Source: Pollenia angustigena
Lineage: Eukaryota > Arthropoda > Insecta > Diptera > Polleniidae
Direction: 5' to 3'
Length of the DNA stretch: 64,000 nt
Assembly (NCBI GenBank): GCA_930367215.1
Contig: OV884057.1
Location: forward strand, 206,573,621 to 206,637,620
In this document: positions 22,701 through 32,355 of the stretch, one piece after another
How the letters are laid out: each line of letters begins with the position of its first letter
How positions within the stretch are numbered: the first letter of the stretch is position 1
Position numbers and translations under genes: made by a program
Notes under the pieces: model-generated
Seen by the model: only the letters and a program-made list of their open reading frames with translations
Told to the model about the DNA's origin: nothing
The model's database searches: none

Positions 22701-23225
22701 TTTATCAGCATAAAATTGTGACTTTATGTAGCCACACATGAAGTTATCAAGAGGTGCCGATCGCATGACTTTTGAGGTGAGTTAATAGGTCCATTTCTCG
22801 GAATTAACTTATCACCAATATAAAAGATATATAGAAATCTGCATGGTGCGAAGCGTCATCCTGTTAAAAACACATCACGCCTGGATTATTGCAGTCCATA
22901 TTTTCACATAAAAAATCATTGATTATGGTGACCATAACGCAAGCTCCGGCTCCATTTTTGAGCAAGTATGGTTCAATTATATCACCAGCGAGAAAATCGC
23001 ACCAAATGGTGTTGTATTCTGGCTATAAAGGTCCTGTTTATAATTGAAGTCTATATGGAATATAAAGGGTAATTTTGTTTATTAACAAACCTCTTGTAAA
23101 AAGTGAGCCCTACTGCTGAACACAATTCTACGTCTATTAATTGCGCGAATAGATGAAGGATCTTCAAAGTAAATTTGAATGAGTCGTTCGAGTTTTTCAA
23201 GAGTAAGTCACCAATAGTTACCCTA
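22700..23225 (-). pseudogene. Heavily decayed Tc1/mariner transposase
   Basis: No long frame remains, but minus-strand pieces in order read LIQIYFEDPSSIRAINRRR, IVFSSRAHFLQEV, FVNKQN-like residues, IWCDFLAGDIIEPYLLKNGA, INDFLCENMDCNNPG, QDDASHHAD, ISRNGPINSPQKSCDR and a VATKSHNFMLIN-like tail. These match mariner blocks around the first and second catalytic aspartates and the segment before the third. The helix-turn-helix piece again runs straight into the SDEAHF-equivalent. Multiple stops and frameshifts make it a relic. Confidence 0.6.
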
Positions 23226-24095
23226 AAATCAAGTGCTTAAAATTTAACTGGAAATAAACTCGAGTTCAAAACTGTTTTTAAATGCTGTTCAAGTTTCAAA
23301 ATATTTTGCATATATTCTTTTGATTTCAAATTCCCATTTTACTGTAGAATTCTAACTAAAGTATATCTCTACCCTTGAAACTTGAAATTCTAACTTGAAC
23401 ACCAATTGTTTTGCACTTGATTTCCAGCAAAATTGCTTATTGGGTCTATTTATAATGACCTGCCGAATTACACAGACCATAAATGTCAAAAAACCAGTCC
23501 AGTATGACAGTTCGTTGGACAGCTTATCCTTTTGTTAGTTTTATCGAGCTTAAAAAACACCCTTAAGTTTTCGTTTGTTTTGTTTTTTATCATTTCCAAC
23601 TGTTTTTTTATTCCACCAATACATTTAAACAAGTGCAATTTACATTTATATGTTTCGAGTAGTTTGAACTTACAAATTCAATAGATGTTTTATGTTGTAT
23701 TCAAATTTTTACACCGTTTTTTTTTTGTTGCTAGAACAGATAAAAACAATACAATTTTATATGTTTTTTACATAAAAAAAATCAAGGACCTTTTTTAAGT
23801 CCATTTAAGAAGAGTTTATAAAGTTTTTGTTCATAAAATTTGTTTCTACAGGCTCTTAATAGATTTATGGAGTAGTTTTTAATGTGTGTAGCTTATCAAA
23901 TTTTCTATGTTGTTTAAAAAATATTAAAAATTAAATAATCGGCAAAGGCAAAACAGTAAAGAATACTATGCTCCTCTGATTGTCTATCGACTAGAAAATA
24001 CACTATTTTAAATGTTTTGACTTAGAGAAGTGCGCAATATAAATTTTATTAAAATCTGTTCAGTATCAGCAGAGTTATAACCCTGCAGGAGATTA
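23226..24095. other. Intergenic, no gene seen
   Basis: AT-rich sequence, T-runs near 23730, no convincing frame. Confidence 0.35.
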
Positions 24096-24099
24096 AGCA

Positions 24100-24640
24100 T
24101 TACAATTGTCAAAATGCACAATCACTAGAACAAGTGGTACTATTCCCTAGAGAAAAGGAAACTAACACTTAACTTGTCACGTGACAGTTCTATTGTGATA
24201 GGGACCGGTTCGAGTTCTTACACTTTATATGAAGGGGACTTGTCACTTTAACATGGCGATGTCCTACGAGGGGGTTAATTGGCACCTTTTTGACGCTTTG
24301 TCACAGAAAAAACCTTAATGGACACATTCAATTTCAGTTAAAATAATGCCTATCGCAAATATTGCCCCAACTTAACGATGTTATTAGGGCGGATCCCCTT
24401 CATTTAAAGTAATAGAACCAGGTAGAATTAATCAGTCATTACCCACACAAAATCCAGTTACATGACAAGTTGTTTGTCAACTACCTTCTGGAGTAACTAC
24501 TCATTTAGCACATTATCACCAGTTAAGTGATATGTTCTGTTCCTTTTTAGTATTAAACTGCTTTCACTTGTCACGGGATAAGTACCTTAAAACCAACTGA
24601 CACAAATTTCCCGCACGGTTGCTAAAGGGGTTAGAGTTTT
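24100..24640 (-). repeat. hAT-derived repeat, reverse orientation
   Basis: In reverse it contains AACCCCCTCGTAGGACA, GAACCGGTCCCTATCAC and CTCTAGGGAATAG in the same order as 9980-10260 of the hAT at 7463-10400. It is diverged (I estimate well under 80 percent by eye). The following 24640-25140 is rich in CTAGTACTAG-type palindromes and may be the rest of the element. No ends were found. Confidence 0.5.
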
Positions 24641-25144
24641 GATATTAAAATTCTAGTGAGTACCAGTACTTGATGTAGTACAAGGACACCATTTGTAGAC
24701 TTAAGACAAAATTAAAATTCGAGTGAATATTTGTATTTTGATGATGCTTCTGAAATTTGACTTTAAAAAATAATGTTTAAATGCTAATTTTTTTATACAC
24801 AAGAACTAGTAAAAAACTGGTTCTAAAGCACCCAATGTGGTCCAAGGATACAAGTACACGTCTAGAACCAATAGCAATAGTGATTATCCAAGCCCACTCA
24901 TTGCTAACTTGAGCATTAAAATGGTAAAGATAAGTTCACATTTGAGAACTAGTACTAGATATTTTATTATTAGTATGGTACTAGTTTCATACTAGTTCAA
25001 TCTCTGACAGAAAAGCGTTCAAATTTGCTACTTATGCATATGCAGGATGCATAAATAAAAAATTGGTTTGTTTTTACATTTTCAGAAACTGGTTTTCGAT
25101 TATATCGAATATATAAATCTTATAGATAGAACCAGTTAAGAACG

Positions 25145-26380
25145 CTTTCTTCCTATGTTTGTCAATCAAACCTAAATGAGGTGAAAAGGTATCAAAAAGG
25201 GGAAGAACAAGAAATTCAATTTCTTTCCTTTACTTTTCCGTGCTACATGTGATAATGTTCTAATTTTCAATAAAATTGAACTTAGAAACATAATATTAAG
25301 GGTGCAGGTGAATGACAACCTTTAAAATGAAAAATTTTGGTAACTTTAGAATTTTGGTTAATTTTTAACATTTTTTTTTTTAAATTAGACATGCATAATC
25401 CTGAGTAAAATAAGAATATTAAAGTGGAGCTTTTTGGCACTTTAATTAATTTACGTTAATATTAGTCATAGAAACATAAAATTAAACATTCTACTCGACT
25501 TTTTGATTCTTTTTTGTTTTTCAATTGATATTACCCAGCAAAAACTTAGACTACAAAACAATGCGTTGAGTAATCAGAAAAACATAAAAGCACTACTTAC
25601 AATTCTACTGAAAGAACCAATGAATTTTACAAGGGATGTCCCAAAATGAACGCTTTCAAAAGTAAGTCATTATTTTTTTACCTACATATATCCAGAAAAA
25701 AGTAGATATAGAAGTTGTTATGGAAGTAGTTATAGAAGAAAGCATGATACAAATACACAAGGTAGTTCCACTTCTCTCTCACAATATTTTTTCTGAAGTT
25801 TATCGGAATTATTTGAAATTAGTTTTTTTGTAAATATTAAAAAAGCGTTGCCAAAATAAATACAATTAATTCCTTTCGGAAGTTATTAGTTAAAATGTGT
25901 AATTTGTCTTACAAATTATCAATATTTTATTTTGATATTAGTAAGAAAGTATACTTGGCCATATGATATCAAGGCGAATTCTCTACCCGTGTTTTGATTT
26001 TAGAATGTCTTTTTTAGAAATGGTTCTCTTGAGCAATCATGGACCTTAAGAAATTAAATTATGTAAGATTCATATAAGTGTTCTTTGTGCCGAATATTAT
26101 CTAGGCATCTACATCAACATATATGAGATTTTTTCGTCATGAAGTGGTTTGATGAAGGGGGTTTTTATGGGGCCTATGTTTAATTCTAAGCATAACATTT
26201 ACCATGACAGTGTAGCTTTTACAAAAGTTCTCGTGTCCAAATTATTTATCACTACCATTATAATACATTGGTAATACATTAATAAAAAAGCTATAGACTT
26301 AAAAGCCTATATATGTTCATGAGTTGTTTTTTGTGAAAGCTACGATCAAAATAGCACCGATTTGAATAACATTCGATAGG
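25145..26380. other. Intergenic, no gene seen
   Basis: About 1.2 kb of AT-rich DNA without frames over 60 codons or clear repeats. Confidence 0.35.
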
Positions 26381-26560
26381 AGGATTTAAAATCGGGTCGG
26401 TTCTGAAAATCGCGTGATTTTAAAATAACACGTGTGATTTTGTGGTGCTCTGAAAGTCATATCGTTTTTGGGTTCTGCGTGTGCTTTCGGTAATTAAAAA
26501 TCACACCGAAACACACAAAAACGGAACACCAAAATATCGCACGTGTGATTTTCGCCACAA
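26380..26560. repeat. CGTGTGATTTT inverted and direct repeats
   Basis: CGCGTGATTTT, ACGTGTGATTTT (twice) and AAAAATCACACC occur within 180 bp and can pair. They sit just downstream of the PITHD1-like pseudogene and may be part of an unrecognised foldback element. Confidence 0.4.
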
Positions 26561-26589
26561 AGAGCAATACATTTTTGTATTATCATCGC

Positions 26590-27056
26590 ATGTCACCACT
26601 TTTGTTGAATATTCAATTTCGGCTTGACAGTCTCTTGATAATTCAAATTCTTGATCCCCTTTAGCCCAATGGTCATCAATAGTAATGGCAGGACGGTTTT
26701 TTAATAATTCAATTTTATCAGGATGTAAATTATCTTTGGCCTCCGCCACAATAGTTTCCTTTAACTTAATGTTGCCAGTAAAGGTAATATTTAAAAGTAA
26801 CTCGTCGTCGTCATTGGCTCCCGCCACATAATTTCCTTTAACTTGCCGGTAAAGGGACTATTGAAAAGAAACTCTTCATCGGCATTACTTTGAACAAACT
26901 CCGCTAAGTGCAAACGCTTTTCATTTGTTTTAAATAATTTACCACTACCTTCCGATTCTTCATTTAAACATTTCAGGTTTTCCACATCGATCTTTTGTTA
27001 CAGACTATATTTTATGCCCATTTCTACGGCATGTTCATCATCGGTGGCCTCATGCC
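26590..27056 (-). pseudogene. PITHD1: PITH-domain protein (PITHD1-like) fragment, broken
   Basis: Reading leftward from 27056: HEATDDEHAVEMGIKYSL, an in-frame TAA, QKIDVENLKCLNEESEGSGK, then LHLAEFVQSNADEEFLFNSP and FTGKLKEI. A second, out-of-register version of the same module then follows (NDDDELLLNITFTGNIKLK). It continues with KNRPAITIDDHW, DQEFELSRDCQAEIEYSTKV and ends at VVT. This is the first half of a PITH domain, as in PITHD1 and the C-terminus of TXNL1. In those proteins CLNE..EGSGK, ADEELLFN.PFTG and YSTKV are conserved. The partial tandem duplication of the ADEE..FTG module, the stop and the missing second half make it a pseudogene. An AATTGTAG just upstream of the homology could be an old splice acceptor. 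Confidence 0.75.
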
Positions 27057-27155
27057 TACAATTTATTAATTCACATGAATATTAAAAGTTTTTTAATAAA
27101 AATATTCTACAATCTTTGGAAGAAAGCACTGAACTTGTGTAGTGTACGACCGGCA

Positions 27156-30144
27156 CACAGTGGCTGAAAATTTTATTTCATTGGCCAAAATTCCAATTAT
27201 TGTTTGTCACCGATTTCAAAAATTTTAATTTGGTTTAATAGTAAACATAGGTAGCCAAAAAATTAGGTCAAAATATTGGTAATTGTGGTTGTGCCATGTT
27301 GTTAAACACAACTTTTTTTTTAATTCAGAAAAAAGTGGTTTTTTTAATATTTAATCCGAAAGAAATTATCATTGCACAAAAACTATCAGCGATAATGACC
27401 TGCTCACTTTTTTGCTAGGTTGGTAGTCTTGTTCTCTTTAAAAAGGTAATATTTGCGACTATTGTGTTATTTATATTTGGGATGTTAGGACATATTTTCT
27501 AAACTACTATATTTTTTTTCAAATTTCAACTTTAGTAGAATAGAACTTTTGCGGACCAAAAGGGACCAAGAAGGTGAAACCACTGATAGAACGGTAATTT
27601 TAATGAAATTTATCTGTTTTTATGACTCTAATAATATTCCGTGACCCTATTTTATAGCAGATAAATAAAAGGAATTTAAGTTTTTTAATCCTTTTTATTC
27701 TACCTGTATTTGGTATGAACAAAGAATGAAAAAGGTTTAAAAGCAAGTGACATTCGGATGCAAACTCAGTAGATATAATATATCTGAGCAATAACAACGT
27801 TTTTCATAAGCATGGAGGGCTTCAGCTATAAAGAATTGGCCGGAGAGTATTTTAGAAACAAAAGCGAGGAAGATGTTAAAAATATCATTCGAAAAAAAGG
27901 AAACTTAAATTCCTATAGCACTGAAATACAATTGGACTTAGAAAATAAATTATATGTTTTCATCAAACATTTAAAACAACGGTACAGGAAAGTTGATTAC
28001 AGCAAAGATAGATTTTATAAGAGCTTTGCAAACTGGTTAGACAACGAACTTTCTGTCCAGATCGCTTCAGAAACTTGAAATCAAAACACACGTGGGAGAC
28101 CACAAAAATCGCTGGACAACTGTAGCGATTGATATAAGAGGCGGAAGCTTAAGGATATAAATGAAGAAATCGGATATAAAATATTCAAGATATTTTCCTA
28201 CATCAATTACGATCGCAGAAAAAATTGAAAAAAGTGGATATCATTGAAAAAGTTGTTAAAGCTAGTCCATTGAGCACAAAACGGATTCTTAAAAGTATAC
28301 CAACTCCAAGCGATGCAAAACAATTCACAAAGGAGGGGGCATTACCATTATTTCTGGATTTAAAATTAACAAAACAGCAATATTTACAGCTCAGATTGCG
28401 TGCGATTGAAAAAGGCTCAAATCTGTATCCAGCATATCATCACATAACAGCTGCTGTGGACTGTTTGCCATTAAAGGACACTATTACAATCACATCAATT
28501 TCGGCAGAGGTAAAACTACAATCTCTACTTGATCACACAGCCGAACGCTTGCTACAATCAATAAAAGGAAATGAGTTAAAGAAATATGGAAACACAAAGT
28601 TAATTCCTTTTTGTAAATGGGGATGTGATGGTTCTTCCGGACAGAAACAATACAAACAAGTAGTATGTGAAAATATTTCGGACTCAGATATGTTTATAGT
28701 ATCATTTGTACCATTGCGATTAAAAAAGATTTTGGAAGATTCAGAGCCTTCGACTAGTACAACGCAAACAAAGAATATTTGTAAAAATGAGACACCATCT
28801 TCTACGAAATATTGCAGACCTATTAAATTTGAATTCAAAAAAGAAACTCATGATGCCTTAACAAAGAAGTTAGTGATATCAAGGCCCAAATTGCAATACT
28901 ACAGCCATTGCAGTTAGATTTAGATGGGCAGCAAATTGAAGTTAGCTTCCAATTAGTGCTAACAATGATAGATGGAAAAGTAGGCGAGGCTTTGACTAAC
29001 ACGAAGGCTGCATACAGCTGCATCATATGCCATGCAACACCAAGCCAATTAAGCCAAGTCCCGACAAAATCATTAGATAATACTGATGCATATGAATTTG
29101 GATTATCACCACTACATGCAAGAATACGACTTATGGAACGCATACTTAAAATCAGTTATGATTTGGATTTCGGATCTTCAGGATCAATAAGAAACAACGA
29201 AACCAACAAGGAGTTAAGAAGTTCAAAAAGGAAACATGTTCAAGATGAATATCGCAAATTTGGGTTGATTATAGATCAGCCGAAACAAGGGTCAGGCAAT
29301 ACAAATGATGGCAATACCGCAAGAAGATTCTTTTCAGATCCAGAAACAGCATCTGAAATAAGAGGTGTTGATTTTAACCTAATTTTTAGATATAAAATAA
29401 TCCTAGAAGTACTTGCGTGCAATGATGAAATTGACTCTAGAAAATTAGGAGATTTTGCTAAGGAAACTGCAAAAATATAAGGATTACAGATTTTATAGAG
29501 AGCACAATACTAGAAACATTTCACGAAATTTAATGAAGATCTATTTAATATATTATTGGCAACGTCACATCCGTTCATCTCCAGTATTCGAAATCAATGG
29601 AAAGTGGAACATCGGGATTTAGATGAAGAAGTCAAAAAACTACTAAAGAACAGAAATAACATGGAACAGAATATGGAATATTTGCAATTAAATGAACAAT
29701 AATTATAATTCATTACATCTAAGACAGACATTGTATTAGTAAAAAATAATAATAACAATGTAACAATGTACAACAGCTAATAAAATCAATTTTTTTCTAT
29801 CTTTTTTTTTTAATGTTAAAATTTTTTTCATGGTGTAAACATTTAATTTTTTGAGTGTCCCATTATTACAAAAAATGTTAGTGATTATTATTTAAATCTA
29901 AAAATTACATTTTTAAATAATTAAAAGAAATAAAAAAACCATATTACACGCTTAAGTAAAACAAAAATCTAAAGTTCCACTTTGCCCTTAAATTCCGCAA
30001 TGACTACTCAACCGATCTTAATGAAATTTAAAGTGGAGAAAGTTTAAGAATCTATCTGTCGATTAAAAAATTTTACTAAAATAGCTCCTTCGGTTCAAAA
30101 GTTACAGATTTTTGGCCAATGAAAAACGATTTTCAGCCACTGTG
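27156..30144 (+). mobile_element. Transib / RAG1-type DNA transposon, 2,989 bp
   Basis: Both ends start CACAGTGGCTGAAAAT. The inverted repeats pair over 35 bp with three mismatches. The exact 5-bp direct repeat CGGCA lies outside each end (27151-27155 and 30145-30149). A 5-bp GC-rich target duplication and a CACAGTG terminus are hallmarks of Transib elements and of RAG recombinase products. CACAGTG is also the consensus V(D)J heptamer. At positions 27-35 of both ends is TGGCCAAAA, an A-rich block placed near where the nonamer of a 23-spacer signal would sit. The element carries one transposase relic (27812-29701) on the plus strand. No other gene is seen, and no RAG2-like Kelch sequence. Confidence 0.88.
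27812..29701 (+). pseudogene. RAG1-like (Transib superfamily) transposase, broken
   Basis: Three open segments in three frames (27812-28078, 28225-28917, 28908-29480) plus a tail. N-terminal part: MEGFSYKELAGEYF, then NTRGRPQKSLDNCSD after a stop. Core: IPFCKWGCDGSSGQKQYKQ (Asp codon 28627-28629, candidate first catalytic residue), then CIICHATP (a CxxC pair, about 29020). Next come AYEFGLSPLHARIRLMER and SGNTNDGNTARRFF, which resembles the GNFARKL stretch of the RAG1 core. After 29480 the frame shifts to KDYRFYREHNTRNISRN, then ATSHPFISSIRNQWK. Compared with relatives I know of, the segment just before KDYRFYREH, where the catalytic glutamate is expected, appears deleted. In RAG1 an Asp follows the LH pair; here LHARI has Arg. 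The frameshifts alone make it inactive. Assignment to RAG1/Transib rests on these motifs plus the element's ends. Confidence 0.75.
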
Positions 30145-30149
30145 CGGCA

Positions 30150-30570
30150 TTATTATAAATAGCAGTCATGGTACGTATGAGTAATATTGTAAACTGCAAA
30201 GATTACTTATACGTAATCATTTAAACCCCTCGAAAAATAAAAATTTTACCACAGTATCGGCAACACAAAATAATTTGAGGTGTTGAAGTTTTTTGTACGA
30301 CCATTCATCGCGTGAATAAAAGGTTTGTTCAGAGTTGAAAAAAGTCTAAAATTAGGATTTTGAAAGGACTGTGATCGTGCTAGAAGAAAAAGGGGTACGA
30401 TATTTGGCGTAAATACCTCTCATATATTTTTGGTTTGTTTGGTGTCAATTGTTCTGATTCTACCATTATTATTTACAGAATAAAGATTTTGACATTAAAC
30501 TTAGGTTCTGATTGTATTGTTCGTCTTGAGGACAGAGTGGAGGTGGTTTTTTAACACTTCTAATTCATGC
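30150..30570. other. Intergenic, no gene seen
   Basis: AT-rich spacer between the Transib-type element and the next hAT element. Confidence 0.35.
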
Positions 30571-30578
30571 CTTTGACC

Positions 30579-31790
30579 CAGTGTTGCCAATTTAGCCATT
30601 TAGTGGCTAGATTTAGCAATTTTTCACCCTGTTAAGCGATTAAAAAATGAGTTTAGCCATTAGCTATTTTTTAAGCCATTTTTTAACTTGTTTAGCCATA
30701 AAATTTTTTTGTCATTTTTTTTTTAAGAATAATTTTTATTTTATTATAAAAATTTATAAAAGTAAAATAAACATTTTGAACAATTAAAACGCCTTTATTT
30801 TAAATCACAACTTTTACAAATGTTGAAAATCTCTGTAATCTACGACGCTGAAACATCTTTAAAAATAAAGGAACAGAATTCCACTATTAAAATTTATAAA
30901 ATGGATCAACATAAACATCGCTGTTTCTTTCTGGTTGCAATTATTCCAATAAAGGGATGCAGGCGGTAACAAAATTGTTTTAGAAATTTCAGAATTGACT
31001 ATAAAGTTGCTCTCACTTCCATGGTCTAATGCTGAAGTACAGATGGTGTTTAGCGAAGTAAACATCGTTAAAAGTAATTTGAGAAATAGGTTACATTAAG
31101 CCACCGTTAATTTGATTTTAACAATTTGGTAAATATTTTTACCATAACAATACAATATTTATACCACCACCACAATAGTCGAGAGGGTACTATGCGTTTG
31201 TGCTGATGTCTGTAACACTTTAAAATATTAGTCCTTAGCCCACCTTTACGTATATCGATTAACTCAGAATCACTTTCTGAGTCGAATTACAATGTTTGTC
31301 CGGCTGGCTGGCTGTCCATGTAAACCTTGGCGCAAAGTACAGGTCGCAATTTAGCGATTATTTGATAAAATTTGGTACAAAGGTTCTAATGTGGTGTAGG
31401 GTATCATAAAGTCGGGTTCAACCGACTATACTTTTTTATTTTTTTTTTAGTGTGGATCTGGACTCAAAAGGTTGGGTAAATGTTGTCGTGATTATGATAT
31501 ACCTTCAAATTATTTAAAACTTATGATTATTTTAAACTAATGAGTGATTCCTATGAGATAAACAATAACGACATCGAATTTTTCGATGATTTAATTTTTT
31601 AAAATTAATTTATTTTAATATTAATTAACATTTATTCTTATTTAACAAATTGACAATTGCATCGTAAACAACTTTCAATGAATTATTTCTGTTTTGTTAT
31701 TGAATTTTAATGTGTTTTAATTTAAAAACGCTTTTAGCCATTTTTTCCGTAAATTTAGCCATTTTTGGTCACCAAGTTTTGGCAACACTG
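30579..31790. mobile_element. hAT element, 1,212 bp, non-autonomous
   Basis: The ends are CAGTGTTGCCAATTTAGCC and, reversed, CAGTGTTGCCAAAACTTGG. The flanks CTTTGACC (30571-30578) and CTTTGACG (31791-31798) match at seven of eight bases, fitting a hAT 8-bp duplication. Subterminal TTAGCCATTTTT motifs are repeated in both arms. No transposase. A family-2 helentron-like element is nested at about 31159-31440. Confidence 0.85.
31159..31440 (+). mobile_element. Helentron-associated element, family 2, short copy
   Basis: It starts TATACCACCACCACAATAGT, has GTCCGGCTGGCTGGCTGTCC and CAAAGTACAGGTCGCAATTT, and ends with the hairpin AGTCGGGTTCAACCGACT followed by ATACTTTTTT. It matches 41101-41668 with an internal deletion. 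Confidence 0.75.
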
Positions 31791-31799
31791 CTTTGACGA

Positions 31800-32265
31800 T
31801 AATAAAAGGAACAAAAGTGGCATTTAAAAATGATAATTCCTTTGTAAATTTCACGAGTAATATGTACCTTAAATATATCCCATGAGATTGAATTGCAACT
31901 TTTTGGAAAATAAAAGAATCGTTTTCCTCCAGTTATAAAAAAAAATTTCACAGTTTTTCCGTTCTAATTAGGAAACGTTTTTGATGAGAAAATGTAATTA
32001 AAATATTTTTATATCACAGAAAAAAATTAATTATGAATTTGCTACGTTTTTGTGGTCTTGATCTTTTGGTGGTAGAATTGAAAAAGATCTAATTGTAATA
32101 TTCCATCATGCGGACAAACCTCTATTTGCTTGATCCGCTATACTATATACATTTATACATTTATATATACATACGAATATATTACTAAAAGCTTTTGTAC
32201 TTGTTAATGTTAATGTAGAAGGTTGGAAAGTAACAATACAAGTGCCATGTATAATTTTGTAATGA
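31800..32265. other. Intergenic, no gene seen
   Basis: AT-rich; a short ATATATACATA region near 32160. No convincing frame. Confidence 0.35.
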
Positions 32266-32355
32266 TAATGTTGGCAACACTGGTTTAAACAGCTGACGCA
32301 CGTTTCGTGTTTTGTTTCAGTGTCAAACATCTTCAGATTGATCTATAATTTAACC

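Noticed and set aside
30859..31065. 68-codon minus-strand frame
   Set aside because: It lies in the non-coding interior of a hAT element and has no motif.
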